64,000 nucleotides of DNA, from NCBI GenBank assembly GCA_016703625.1, contig JADJBP010000011.1, positions 101,177-165,176 on the forward strand. The letters run 5' to 3'. The notes under the pieces were generated by a model, which searched no databases, was not told where the DNA came from, and was given only the letters and a program-made list of their open reading frames with translations. Below are positions 27,693 through 37,885 of this stretch, piece after piece. The stretch is from Chitinophagaceae bacterium. Its GTDB lineage: Bacteria > Bacteroidota > Bacteroidia > Chitinophagales > Chitinophagaceae. The number at the start of each line of letters is the position of its first letter. Position 1 is the first letter of the stretch. The translations under genes and the position numbers were made by a program.

Positions 27693-28705
27693 TCAACGCC
27701 ATTTCTTCAACAGCGCTTCTATAAATCTTCTAACTTCAACAGCCCCCTGCATTACTTTGATATATTCTTCTTCGGAGACTGTTGCTTTTAAAAGAAAAAG
27801 TTTTTTCAGTATTTTTTTTAATGGCGCGTTACTGCGCAATTCACTTTCGTTGCTTAACAGCAGCACTGCCCAGTTCGTTAAAACGTAATTCATATTTTCA
27901 TCCTGAAAATTTTTTATTCCCAGTATGGCCGCCAGTTTTTTGGGCGCATCTTTTGTTACCGGTAAGCGGTTGCCACCGTATTTTTTGGTAAGGATCGAAG
28001 CATATAACCGGCTTAGATCCGTTGCATCAAAGTGTACGGCAGTTTTTTTTAAAACCAGTTCCATTCTTGATTCTGCGAGATTTTTTAAATGCGCAAAACT
28101 GCTCCGGTATTTTTTATCCGCTTTTATTTTTGCCGCTTCAGCATCCGCCAGTTCCTGCTGTTCTTTTTGTAAAGGCCTGAAGCCGGCATGGTAATAGATC
28201 CAGAAAGCACCGGAGTGAATACCATCGCTGTTCTCTTTACCTAACTGGTAGGGGTCAACGGAAAAACGGTTTAACCCGTATACTTTGCTATGCAGCTGCA
28301 ATACCTGTTCAAAAATATATTTTGCTTCACCGCCGCGGTAATCATCAAAAACGTTGAGGCCTATGCGGGCGCTGTCAAACAGGATCCAGGACCCTGCATA
28401 TGCCACGGGGAGGCCGTTCTTAAAAACGAGGTATCCCATATAACTGTCAACGGGATGCCGTTGTGCCGGTTCCATTCCCATCAGTGCAACAGAAATGCCT
28501 CGTGGCAATTGGTAATACGATACCCTTTTTGCTGATGTAAAACTGATGGGATCCAGTTCGCGGAGTTTACGCACCAGTACCATCCTGCAGCGATCCAGTA
28601 TCTGTTCTGCTTCTTTTGCTGTTAGGTTTACCGGACGGGGTTTAACCACCGGGTTTATTTTTTTTTACATCGCTGCGGATCAGTGAACGGTGATAATAAT
28701 TTCAG
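27693..28705 (-). CDS. GNAT-like conserved protein, start uncertain, probable frameshift
   Basis: From GTG at 28649 the frame encodes 318 residues. Residues 70-165 read like an acetyltransferase fold: GYLVFKNGLPVAYAGSWILF, then IGLNVFDDYRGGEAKYIFEQ and the SDGIHSGAFWIYYHAGFRPL end piece. The C-terminal half is helical and basic. Adding one A to the A9 tract at 28658-28666 extends the frame upstream to a CTG that overlaps the previous stop by four bases, giving about 337 residues beginning KLLSPFTDPQRC. This longer form is my preferred model but rests on a rare start codon. It is coupled to the preceding gene. The substrate is unknown. Confidence 0.65.
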
Positions 28706-29336
28706 TCAGTGATGCTGGCAGGCAGCAATGATCCGGAAAATAAATTTCCACATTTACACCAAGGGTATTCCAGTATTCTTCCTTTACTTCCGGGGAGCAG
28801 GTCGCTGCTTTCGAAAATAGCAATGAACTGGTCCAGCAGGTCTTCGCCCGGTTTTTTTAAATGCTTTAACCATCCTTTCCATTCCGCATTGGCATCCTGC
28901 ATAATTTCTGACTCAGTTTTTGTCATCACCACTGAAAGTATGGACTGTACCTGTACATCACCTGCTTCAAAAGAGCTGAGCCTGGTATCTCCCCGGCGGG
29001 TTTCCCGCATCCATTTTACCATTTCAAAACTGAATGCAGCACAGAGGAAAGTGCCGTTGATACCGGTATTGTATAAACGGTATTGTACGTTTTCATTACC
29101 GGGGACATATGCCTGTAATTGCTGTATTAACCTGTTGGCTGATTGGTAAATGGTTTTATTATCGGGCCAGGCAATCATGAACAGGAGCGCTGAATAAAAA
29201 GACCGGATCGTTCTTTTATCTTTGAGTTCCGGGATATTGACTGAATCCAGGAGTTGTAATTTTCGGATGCAGATTGCTTCCCAAAATGGTTACGGATGGA
29301 AAAAAGCCGGTTTATGATCGCTTTGGATTTATTCAT
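28702..29336 (-). CDS. Conserved protein of unknown function, one frameshift
   Basis: The first 31 codons (MNKSKAIINRLFSIRNHFG) are in one frame. Adding one C at 29280-29282 continues with EAICIRKLQLLDSVNIPELK and RTIRSFYSALLFMIAWPDNK, then to the end, giving 211 residues. It is mainly helical, without signal peptide. The C-terminus has EYPWCKCGNLFSGSLLPAS, a possible partial metal site with Cys-x-Cys. It overlaps the GNAT-like gene by four bases in the preferred model, so the two are probably translated together. I do not recognise the family. Confidence 0.6.
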
Positions 29337-29484
29337 GTTATTGCGGCAGGCTGTATAATGGATGATTGATAAAGGAAAGTTACTGTATTTATTTTTCACT
29401 CATTTTATTAAAGTATTATTCAGCAGCTTCATGCAAACAATGGTACTGCTTGTTATACCGGTATATTTCCGTTAACTTACTGCT

Positions 29485-30045
29485 ATGCTTCGAATGTTTT
29501 TAAATTGGTACTGGAAATTTTATGGCTGGAAATTATCCGGCAGCTTTCCCTACCGGTATAAAAAAATGGTTTTGGCTGTTGCGCCACATACCCACTGGGT
29601 GGATGTGATGGTAGGATTTGCCGCCCGCAATGCCATGAAAATTCCTCATGCAAAATTTTTAGGCAAGAAAGAATTGTTTGTGGGACCGCTGGGCTGGCTG
29701 TTGCGGGCTATGGGTGGTGTGCCGGTTGACCGGTTCAGCAAGCAGGGAACGGTTGACCAGGTTGTTGAACTGTTTAACAGCAACGAAAATTTTATGCTGG
29801 GGCTTGCGCCGGAGGGTACCCGAAAACGGGTAAATACCTTACGTACCGGTTTTTATCATATTGCCAAAAAAGCAGGCGTACCCATTGTGCCCATTGGTTT
29901 TGATTATGAAAACAAACAGGTGCTGATCGGCGACCCTTTTTTCCCTGGTGCTGATGAAGCTGCCGACCTGGAAAAGATCATGCAATTTTATACCGGGATA
30001 AAAGGCAAAAGACCGGAACTTGATCTGCGGCATTTGAAGAAATGA
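29485..30045 (+). CDS. Lysophospholipid (1-acylglycerol-3-phosphate) acyltransferase-like
   Basis: The protein has 186 residues and belongs to the PlsC-type acyltransferase superfamily, acting at the inner membrane on lysophospholipids or related acceptors. The H-x4-D motif is APHTHWVD (His and Asp at residues 36 and 41 approximately). The second block GGVPVDR and third block LGLAPEGTRKR are present, with VPIVPIGFDY as the fourth. It is short but complete for the small Bacteroidota subgroup, which is sometimes annotated as glycerol acyltransferase. The acceptor is not determined. Confidence 0.88.
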   Translation: MLRMFLNWYWKFYGWKLSGSFPYRYKKMVLAVAPHTHWVDVMVGFAARNAMKIPHAKFLGKKELFVGPLGWLLRAMGGVPVDRFSKQGTVDQVVELFNSNENFMLGLAPEGTRKRVNTLRTGFYHIAKKAGVPIVPIGFDYENKQVLIGDPFFPGADEAADLEKIMQFYTGIKGKRPELDLRHLKK

Positions 30046-30143
30046 CCTCACCCCAACCTGAAACGGATTATATTGGTAAAAATGCAACCTGTACTTTATT
30101 TCCGGGAAAAACAAAGTACAGGTATAATGGATCAACTTGCACT

Positions 30144-30620
30144 TTATTTTCGTACAGCCAGGTCGGTTTTATCAAATACAACCGAAACCAGCATGCGCCC
30201 GGCGGGCAATTCACTGGATGAATAGTACAGTTTAAATACCCGGTTACTGCCTTTTTTAAGGCTGATGATATCCCGTACGTTACAACTCATATCGCCAACG
30301 GCTGTTTGTGCATCTTTGAACCTCCAGGTTTTTACCAGGTTATCCTGCCCGTCTTTAATGGTTACGATGCGGTTCTTCCCGGCTTTGCCGCAATGGTGAT
30401 ACCTGATGGTTAATTTATCATTGGGCGAAGCCTCGCTTAGCTGCAGGGTTTTAGCACTGTTCAATGCCTTGCCAAAACTTTGAAGTACAACTTTCCCGTT
30501 AAGCAGGATCTCAAATCCTTCGCCGCCGGCCGGCGATGATAAAGGGGATTTTGCTGAAAATGAAAGCAGGGCAGTTGCCATGGCAACCCCTGCAATTGAT
30601 TTACTGATGAATGTTTTCAT
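30144..30620 (-). CDS. Secreted protein of unknown function
   Basis: The protein has 158 residues with a signal peptide (MATALLSFSA-K). The mature part is beta-rich and includes GFEILLNGKVVLQSFGKALN, KLTIRYHHCGKAGKNRIVTI and MSCNVRDIISLKKGSNRVFK. The two cysteines (YHHC and MSC) could form a disulfide. It looks like a small periplasmic or surface beta-sandwich. No family is recognised. Confidence 0.7.
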   Translation of the reverse strand: MKTFISKSIAGVAMATALLSFSAKSPLSSPAGGEGFEILLNGKVVLQSFGKALNSAKTLQLSEASPNDKLTIRYHHCGKAGKNRIVTIKDGQDNLVKTWRFKDAQTAVGDMSCNVRDIISLKKGSNRVFKLYYSSSELPAGRMLVSVVFDKTDLAVRK

Positions 30621-30767
30621 GACTTTTATTTTTTAGTTATTGAATGCATGGATCTGCACGGAACCTGTTTTTCAATACAAATAAAATACAGTTGAAAACC
30701 TTTTAAAGATCAGTTTGACGAAAGGGCGGAGATGCTTGATGTTTTACAGTAAAAGGCTGAATGTATA

Positions 30768-31551
30768 TCAGGAGCTGCCTGCTGCCGGGTTAAATATTTT
30801 AAGCAGTAAGGCATACAGTTCCGGGTGTTTTTCTTTAAGCAATGAAGGCCTTTCAAAGAAATATTCAGATACCACTGCAAAGAATTCTGCCTCGTTGGTG
30901 GCGCCGTATGGATTGATCGTAGATTTATCATCCATAATATTATTGATCTCCTGTTGCATCAGCTGCAGCCAGGGTTTAATGTATTTTTTATCAAGCAGCG
31001 ATTCAGGCAAACCGTCAATTTCACCATCGGTCTTATCAAGCAGGTGTACAAATTCATGAATGGCTGTATTGTCTTTGCCGGTCTTATTGGTAAATGCCTG
31101 GCGCAGTTCATGCTGCGATAATATCATCACATGGTTCATGGCGCCGGTACCAACCATACCCAAAATATTCCTCCCTTCGCCCTGCTGTTCAAATTCATGC
31201 GAGAATGAATCCGGGTAAAGCAGTACTTCATGCAGGTTACGGTATTCCCAATCCTTAAAATTAAAAATGGGGATGATGGCACTGGCAGCTATCAGTATCC
31301 TGTCAATATCTTCTACAACCGTTTGTACGCCGGTAATTTTAACAACGGTTAAAAAACGGGCTGCCCGTTCTTCAAATGCTGCCTGGTGGGTTTCATGTAA
31401 GTTTTGATAAAAGGGAACCTCGCTGGCCAGTATTTTATTCAGCAATACAGGCACCGGGTCGTTCACCGTGGTTTTCTTTTTGCTTCAGAAATTTTACGGT
31501 ATAGATGATCGCCAGTATAAAAATGATAAGGATTACCAGTTGCGCATTCAT
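30768..31551 (-). CDS. MtfA-type zinc peptidase with N-terminal membrane anchor, one frameshift
   Basis: The catalytic part has AIHEFVHLLDKTDGEIDGLP, where HEFVH is the H-E-x-x-H zinc motif. NEAEFFAVVSEYFFERPSLL supplies the downstream Glu. This is the MtfA (YeeI) family, known in E. coli to act on or interact with Mlc. The first codons (MNAQLVILIIFILAIIYTVK) form a membrane anchor in another frame. Removing one base in the T5 run 31477-31481 joins the two (FLKQKKTTVNDPVPVL), giving about 260 residues. Bacteroidota MtfA proteins usually have this anchor. If the join is wrong, the soluble ORF from 31466 is the alternative. Confidence 0.82.
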
Positions 31552-31580
31552 AAAAAAGTATCTGTATAATTTGCAGCCGT

Positions 31581-32908
31581 TTATTTTTTGGGAGCCCGCT
31601 TAATGGGTTTACCATATTTTTTCATCATCCTGTCCTTCTTCTTTACAATAAAATTTACTTTACTGTTTTTTGCCGATTTAGGGTGAAACGCAGGGCCACG
31701 TTCTTCCTTTTTCGGGACCTTTACCTGTATTTCCTTCATATACACTTTGGGCTTTTCATCTTCTGTTAATTCATCAGAGATGGCCAGGTTGGGGGGCAGT
31801 TCATTCTTTGTTATCGTGCGTTTCATCAACGTTTCAATAGCTTCCTGTAATGGTTTTTCCGCTTCGGTTATAAAACTGATAGCGATGCCTTTTTTATCGG
31901 CCCTGCCGGTACGGCCTATACGATGTATATAATTTTCGGGTACATCAGGTACATCAAAATTGATCACGTGTGTTACTTCGGCAACATCAATTCCGCGGGC
32001 AACAATATCCGTAGCAATGATAAAGCGGTACACGCCTGCATGAAATTGTTTTACGGTATTAAACCGGTGGTTCTGTTCTTTATTGGAATGGATGACGCCG
32101 GCTGTTCCCGGAAATTTTGCCTCAAGCTGTTCATACAGTTCATCTGCCAGTTTTTTGGTGCCAACAAATACCAACACCTTGGTCATGCTTTCATCTTCGG
32201 TCAGCAACAAATGCAGCAGGTTAACCTTGGTATAAAAATTAGGAACGTCAAAATAAGTCTGTTCAATATTTTCAAGCGGTGTACCGGTTGGTGCGGCCTC
32301 CACTCTTTCGGGGTCATTAAAATACGTTCTCATCAGCGTTTCCACTTCACCGGTAATGGTGGCCGAGAATAAAAGGTTCTGCCGTTTGGGTGGTAACAGG
32401 TCGAGTATATTCTTTACCTGTGTACGAAACCGAGGTTCAGCATTTCATCCATCTCATCGATCACTAGTTTTTTGATGGCCTTTGTTTTAAAAGCGCCGTT
32501 CAGCATCAGGTCGTACAGCCTGCCCGGTGTTGCCACCAGTACATCGGCGCCGTTCTGCAGTTCTTTCCACTGGGTATTGATATTAACGCCGCCATACACA
32601 CCCACGGCCAGCACACTCATGTATGTGGTTAATTTTTTTACTTCCTCCACAACCTGCGTAACCAGTTCCCTTGTTGGTACAATGATGAGGATCTGCGGAT
32701 TTTTATCGCTGTTGAATTTCCATAACCTGAGCAGGGGCAGCAGGTAAGCAAAGGTTTTACCGGTACCTGTTTGAGCAATGCCGCAAACATCCCTGCCACT
32801 CATTACAATGGGAAAAACCCGGTATTGAATGGTGGTTGGATTGGTGTAGCCCTGCTCATCCAGTGCATTCAGCAGGGGGCCGTTTAAGTTCAGATCGTGA
32901 AACGTCAT
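31581..32908 (-). CDS. DEAD-box RNA helicase with DEMD motif, one frameshift
   Basis: All DEAD-box motifs are present: GYTNPTTIQ (Q motif), AQTGTGKT (I), PTREL (Ia), TPGRL (Ib), VIDEMDEMLN (II, here D-E-M-D), SAT (III), IIATDIVARGID (V) and HRIGRTGRA (VI). The domain break after LNLGF is due to a missing G at 32426 (plus strand). Restoring it gives FRTQVKNILDLLPPKRQNLL and a 442-residue protein. The C-terminal 80 residues are basic and lysine-rich, a usual RNA-binding tail. The role is likely rRNA or mRNA remodelling. It is divergent from the START-domain gene. Confidence 0.92.
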
Positions 32909-33139
32909 ATAATAAAATCTGTTGCGAAGGTAGTTTTTAATTTTTTGGGGGGATGGCAGAGTATTTACAGGTAGTGCTTCTGGTTGAATAATTGAAAGGT
33001 TGTTCCAATATCTAACGGGATATGAAAACCGGAATAATTTCGTTATTTAACCCGACTTCGACAAGCTCAGTCTGACATATTTATGATATAATATCCTTTG
33101 ACAGGGCAGACCACTTATTCCAACAAATGGAAAAAATTG

Positions 33140-33147
33140 TAAATTTG
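33140..33147 (+). promoter_or_regulatory. Candidate -7 promoter box of the START-domain gene
   Basis: TAAATTTG matches the Bacteroidota TAnnTTTG consensus and lies 17 bases before the ATG. No well-spaced -33 element was found. The divergent helicase gene begins 230 bp away. Confidence 0.4.
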
Positions 33148-33164
33148 TATGTCAATAAAATTAT

Positions 33165-33770
33165 ATGTTGATAAGGATCCTCCATATCGTATTTACCAGC
33201 CTGCTGACCGTAACCTGTTCTGCACAATACAACTGGAAGCTGGAAAAAGACCAGCAGGGTATTAAAGTTTATTCATCAGAGATACGGCAATCTTCATTCA
33301 AGGCAATAAAAGTAGAATGTGTATTAAGCGGTAACTACAAAAAACTGATTTCCATACTCACCAATGTACCTGAAATGCATAAATGGATCTACAAGGCCAA
33401 ACCGGCCAGGCTGATCAAACAAATATCGCCGCAGGAAATCATTTATCATACTGAAACAGAGACGCCCTGGCCTTTATCCAACCGCGATGCCGTTATTCAT
33501 TTAAAGGTCAATACCGACAGCCTCCCGAAATTCCTGCTCATTTCAGGAAGAAATGAAAATAACCTGGTTGCCAAAATCCCCGGGAAAGTTAGGGTTAATA
33601 ATTATAAGGCAGACTGTAGGGTAACTATGCCCACAGCAACAACCCTGCAAATACATTATATCATTGAAGTGGATCCGGGCGGTGATATTCCCGGCTGGAT
33701 ATCAAACTCGTTTATAAGCAAGGGGCCTTTTGAAACTTTCAGCAACCTGGCTAAAAAGCTGAAGGAATGA
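33165..33770 (+). CDS. START-domain (SRPBCC fold) secreted protein
   Basis: The protein has 201 residues with a signal peptide (LLTVTCSA-Q). The mature part is a START-type helix-grip fold: WKLEKDQQGIKVYSSEI, then NVPEMHKWIYKAKPARLI and ETPWPLSNRDAVIHLKV, which are the characteristic blocks, and IPGWISNSFISKGPFETF as the C-terminal helix. Such proteins bind lipids or hydrophobic ligands in a deep cavity. Export suggests a periplasmic lipid carrier. The ligand is unknown. Confidence 0.85.
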   Translation: MLIRILHIVFTSLLTVTCSAQYNWKLEKDQQGIKVYSSEIRQSSFKAIKVECVLSGNYKKLISILTNVPEMHKWIYKAKPARLIKQISPQEIIYHTETETPWPLSNRDAVIHLKVNTDSLPKFLLISGRNENNLVAKIPGKVRVNNYKADCRVTMPTATTLQIHYIIEVDPGGDIPGWISNSFISKGPFETFSNLAKKLKE

Positions 33771-33793
33771 CCATTTTTATGCAGGCTCCGGGA

Positions 33794-35998
33794 TTAAACC
33801 CAGCTGTATCCTGCTTTACGTATTGGCAGGGTCCGTGGCCTGTGGCCGGCTGCTGCCAGTGCATTACATAGTGCAGGGGCAACCGTTGATACGCCTACCT
33901 CGCCAACACCGCCGGGTTCTTCGGTACTGGCGGCCACCAATATTTCAATGGGAGGCATTTCGTCGAACCGCAGTAATTCATAACCGGAAAAACCATCCTG
34001 CATAACGCGGCTGTCCTTTACCGTAATTTCTCCCTTCAATGCCTGTGTCAGTCCAAATACAAACCCGCCCTGCATCTGGTTCAGCAGCCCGTCGGGGTTA
34101 ATGACCAGGCCGCAATCAATGGCAGCTACCACCCTTTTTATAGTGAATTTCCAGGGTTCCAGCATTTCAATTTCAATGGCATGTGCGGCAAAGGCTTTTG
34201 CAAAGATGAAAGCATGTGTAGCCAGCCCGATAAAGTGATTGGGTTTTCTTTTGTTGCTATAGCCGATCTTATCAGCAGCCATTTTCAATACCCCGGCAAT
34301 CCTGGCCGGTGACTGTGTAAGCAGCATGGGTTCCTTTCCGAATGTATAATCCTTCCGGTTTTCGAGTAAGGATAACCGGAAGTCGAGCGGGTCTTTTTTA
34401 AGACTGGCAGCCAGTTCGTCAATAAAACATTCTATGGGGAATGTATTTACACAGATATCCACCGAGCGTACCCAGCCGCGGTTAATATTGATATCAACCG
34501 GGGTATAGCCGGTACTGATATTGGGTACATCATACCAAAAACCTGCATCGGCGCTGTTGACCTCATCGAAATTTTTTGAACCCGGCCCTTCGGTCATATA
34601 GGAGACCGGGGTTCCCAGGATATGGTGTTGCCAGGATACCAGTTTGCCGCCGGCTGTATTGGCGGTTAACCGGTGATAATTGGCCGGGCGGTACATGGAA
34701 TGCAGTATGTCTTCTGTCCTTTCCCACATTAATTTAACCGGCTTATCAACCTGTTGTGCGATCTTAACGGCTTCAATGGCAAAATCAAAATGCAGCCGCC
34801 GCCCGAAAGCGCCACCCATCAGCGTCAGGTTAAGTTTTATATTTTCCTTTTTGATGCCGGATACTTCCGCTATGGTATTCACCGCCCAATCCGGTAATTG
34901 TAAACCGCCCCACAATTCCAGGCTGTTGGCTTTTGCAGCTGCCACAAAATTCATGGGTTCAATGGTGGCATGTGCCAGGAACGGCTGGGCATAATCAGCG
35001 GAGATCTCATTTTTACCGGAGAATTTTGTTACATCGCCTTTATTAAAAACGGGTACCTGGGGTTTTGATCCTGCTTTGGCCTCAAAAGTTTTAAAGAGCA
35101 CATCGGTGCTTTCTTTATTTTTTTTGCCTTCGTCCCAGGTTATTTGCAGCAGTTCTTTGGCCCTGATGGCTGCCCAGGTATTGGTAGCAATAACTGCAAC
35201 GCCTGCACGTACATGCATAGGCGCACCCGTACCCGTATAGCTTACAATTTTTATAACCCCCGGCACTTTCCTGGCCGCTGTATCATCAACGCTTACCAAT
35301 GTACCATCCAGTACCGGGCAGCGTTCAGCAACGGCATACAGCATGCCATCCAGTTTTATATCCAACCCGTATTTTGCTTTCCCGGTAAGTACGTCCTTTA
35401 CATTGCTGCGCTTTTCCGGTTTGCCGATCAATTTAAAATCTTTTGGATTTTTTAAACTTACGGTTTTGGGTAAGGGCAGCAGGGCAGCCCGGCAAACCAG
35501 GTCACCATATTTTATCCGCTGCATATTGATGGTATTCACCACTTCGCCATTATCAGCCGCACAGTTCTTCACGTCTGTTTTCCAAATCTCAGCCGCAGCA
35601 GCCACCAGCATGGTTTTGGCAACTGCGCCGGCATTGCGCAGTGATGCATACATCGTCATTACACTCTGGCTCCCCCCGGTATCGTGTTCACCCGCTTTCA
35701 TGGTTCCATAAGGCGCAATCTCTGACCTGACATTCCTGAAATCAACATCCATTTCTTCTGCCACGATCATGGGTAAGGCCGTGTCAACACCCTGTCCCGA
35801 TTCCTGCTTGGCAACATACACGGTCACCTTTCCCTTTTTATCAATTTTTAAATAGGCATTCGGCTGAAAAAATTCACATTCTGTTACCGGTATGGCCAGG
35901 GCCTTTAAACCGGGCACCATAAAACCAATGGCCAGGCTTCCCGTTGCCAGTGAACTTAATTTGATAAAATTCCGGCGGTCTATTTTTTCTTTTTTCAT
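33794..35998 (-). CDS. Molybdopterin-binding subunit of a xanthine-oxidase-family hydroxylase (IorB-like)
   Basis: The protein has 734 residues with a twin-arginine signal (DRRNFIKLSSLATGSLAIGF), so it is exported folded, probably with the Moco bound. It belongs to the isoquinoline 1-oxidoreductase beta-subunit type. KQESGQGVDTALPMIVAEEM, GGSQSVMTMYASLRNAGAVA, TLMGGAFGRRLHFDFAIEAV and GGVGEVGVSTVAPALCNALA carry the Moco-contacting segments. The Glu in the last motif is the catalytic base of the family. Its partner lies 15 bp upstream in the same operon. No cytochrome or maturation gene is visible nearby. The substrate (an aldehyde or N-heterocycle) cannot be told. Confidence 0.9.
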   Translation of the reverse strand: MKKEKIDRRNFIKLSSLATGSLAIGFMVPGLKALAIPVTECEFFQPNAYLKIDKKGKVTVYVAKQESGQGVDTALPMIVAEEMDVDFRNVRSEIAPYGTMKAGEHDTGGSQSVMTMYASLRNAGAVAKTMLVAAAAEIWKTDVKNCAADNGEVVNTINMQRIKYGDLVCRAALLPLPKTVSLKNPKDFKLIGKPEKRSNVKDVLTGKAKYGLDIKLDGMLYAVAERCPVLDGTLVSVDDTAARKVPGVIKIVSYTGTGAPMHVRAGVAVIATNTWAAIRAKELLQITWDEGKKNKESTDVLFKTFEAKAGSKPQVPVFNKGDVTKFSGKNEISADYAQPFLAHATIEPMNFVAAAKANSLELWGGLQLPDWAVNTIAEVSGIKKENIKLNLTLMGGAFGRRLHFDFAIEAVKIAQQVDKPVKLMWERTEDILHSMYRPANYHRLTANTAGGKLVSWQHHILGTPVSYMTEGPGSKNFDEVNSADAGFWYDVPNISTGYTPVDININRGWVRSVDICVNTFPIECFIDELAASLKKDPLDFRLSLLENRKDYTFGKEPMLLTQSPARIAGVLKMAADKIGYSNKRKPNHFIGLATHAFIFAKAFAAHAIEIEMLEPWKFTIKRVVAAIDCGLVINPDGLLNQMQGGFVFGLTQALKGEITVKDSRVMQDGFSGYELLRFDEMPPIEILVAASTEEPGGVGEVGVSTVAPALCNALAAAGHRPRTLPIRKAGYSWV

Positions 35999-36013
35999 AT
36001 TAAGGAGTGCTGG

Positions 36014-36479
36014 TTATTTATTGAGTTCCTCTATGGCTATGTGGATAGCTTCTTTGATGCGTGTGTAGGTACCGCAGCGGCATAAGTTGTTGCTCATTTT
36101 TTCACTGATCTCTCGGCTCCGAGGGTCTCTTATTTTTTATCAACAGTGCCGCTGCACTCATCATTTGCCCGGGCTGGCAATAACCGCACTGCGGTACAGC
36201 AGCCTGCTGCCAGGCTTTCTGTACCGGGTGCGAGCCGTCTTCTGACAACCCTTCGATGGTAATGATCTTTTTATTTACACAATTGCCCACGGTACGCCTG
36301 CAGGCAAATACCGCATTGTCATCAATGATCACTGTACAGGCGCCGCAGCTGGCAACACCACATCCGTATTTGGTACCGGTAAGGTCAAGCAGGTCGCGGA
36401 GCACCCAAAGCAGGGGCATTTCGGCATCCGCTTCCACTGTATAATTTTTGTTATTGATGTTGAGTGAATAAGCAGGCAT
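36014..36479 (-). CDS. [2Fe-2S] subunit of the molybdenum hydroxylase (IorA-like), one frameshift
   Basis: The protein is the small iron-sulfur subunit that passes electrons from the molybdenum subunit. The N-terminal plant-type cluster motif is YGCGVASCGACTV with a further Cys in FACRRTV. The C-terminal cluster is CGYCQPGQMM plus CRCGTYTRIKEA. The second half of this cluster is in another frame. Removing one of the two G bases at 36115-36116 (plus strand) joins PSEREISEKMSNNLCRCG and gives about 154 residues, normal for the family. The start could be ATG three codons upstream. It is co-transcribed with the IorB-like subunit. Confidence 0.9.
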
Positions 36480-36488
36480 AACAGGCAT

Positions 36489-36798
36489 TTAAAGTGAGCA
36501 ATCGTTCGTTTCCAGAAAGTTACATAAAATTTTTCGCCGTTTGAAATAATGATTTTGGTAAATGAATAACTGTATCGCTGTTATTTTAATACTGAAAGTA
36601 TTTTATACATGACCAAAGACCGGGTTTGGGCTGCAAAAAAAGCTAAGTGGGGCGTATTTATAAAAAATGATGTTAATCACATAAAGACTGACGCTTTTGT
36701 TATGTTTAATATTGATAAACCCACATTGTCATAGCGGTTGCTGCTCACTTGCTTTTATTTATTACTTTCACTTAAATTAAAGCAGCACATTTTACAAT
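36489..36798. other. Gene-free divergent region between the iorA-like gene and the isoprenoid-type gene
   Basis: The 310-bp gap carries the promoters of the minus-strand hydroxylase operon and the plus-strand isoprenoid-type gene. I see a few short open frames without codon-like character and no strong hairpin. No TAnnTTTG box close to the ATG at 36799 stands out. Confidence 0.35.
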
Positions 36799-37806
36799 AT
36801 GCCAATCATTCAAAGTATATCCGGGTATTTACAGGCCCTGCAAATTCCTTTCACTGTTATATCCAATATTAACCGCCAGAAAAATTTTATCCGGAAAAAT
36901 ATTGATCCGCTTTTGATGGCAGCCAAAAAGAGGCTGACGGAAGCCTTGATGAAAATGACATCAAAAAAATAACCGGTTATTACGGACTGGCAGTGCCTGC
37001 TGTTTTAGGAGAAGCATTTTGTGTTTTACGCGGCGAGCCCATGACCGGCAAAGAAAGGCTGGCCGCTACCTGCCAGGGCGCCATGACCGGACTGGGTGAT
37101 GATTTTTTTGACAAACAGCGTTTATCCGAACAGGGGGTAAAGGATTTTATTGAAAACCCTGCATTGTTCTCGGGCAATAGTGCCAGTGAAAAGCTTTTTC
37201 TTCATTTTTATAAAACGGCTTTGGACAATGCGCCGCAGCCTGCACAAATGCAGCAGCAGCTTTTAAGGTGTTTCATGCCCAGTTGCTAAGCAAACAACAG
37301 GATATACCGGGCCTGTCTAACGAAGTGATAAAGATATAACCATCAGCAAGGGAGCAGAATCATTGTTGTATTACCGTACCGCTTTTGAAAATCCCATGCG
37401 AAAGGGCGAGGAAAAAATGCTTTACTGCCTGGGCGGTTTAATGCAGCTGGGCAATGATATTTTTGATGTGTATAAAGACCACCAGGGCGGTGTGAGCACT
37501 TTAATAACAACCACAACAAACATGGAGGACCTGCGGTTTTATTTTTCGGCACTGTTACAAACCGGTACCGAAGCGGCTTACCGTTCAGGTTATGCCAAAA
37601 GGCATGTGAAAAGGTTTTTGGGTATCCTTTCCATCGGCATTTTCAGCCGTTGTTTTGTTTGCCTTGACCAGATGGCCCGGAACCAAAAAAGAACGAACGG
37701 TGTTTTTGAATTGAATGCTTACAGCAGGAAAGAGCTGGTATGCGATATGGATACTATTGGAAATAAATTAAGGTCGCTTCGGTATCATATAAAAATCTCA
37801 AAATAA
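36799..37806 (+). CDS. Class 1 isoprenoid biosynthesis enzyme-like protein, three frameshifts
   Basis: Corrected, the protein has about 336 residues, all helical. The Asp-rich segments GDDFFDKQ and GNDIFDVYKDHQGG fit the D-D-x-x-D and N-D-x-x-D type metal-diphosphate motifs of terpenoid synthases. These pattern matches and the overall length agree with the Bacteroidota 'class 1 isoprenoid biosynthesis enzyme' group. The frame must be repaired at three places (one base each at 36932-36933, about 37259 and about 37333). Segments joined are KRADGSLDENDIKKITGYYG, AFKVFHAQLLSKQQDIPGL and KDITISKGAESLLYYRTAFE. Prenyl substrate and product are unknown. Confidence 0.75.
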
Positions 37807-37820
37807 AACGAGGGCAATAC

Positions 37821-37860
37821 GGATTAACGAATTAACGGATTAACAAATTAACGGATTAAC
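37821..37860. repeat. Octamer tandem repeat
   Basis: Five tandem 8-base units, GGATTAAC GAATTAAC then GGATTAAC AAATTAAC and GGATTAAC, with one or two substitutions. It lies between the isoprenoid-type gene and recX. This is a familiar intergenic simple repeat and has no gene. Confidence 0.75.
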
Positions 37861-37885
37861 GCTGTACAGGCCTCTGCCTGCCTCT

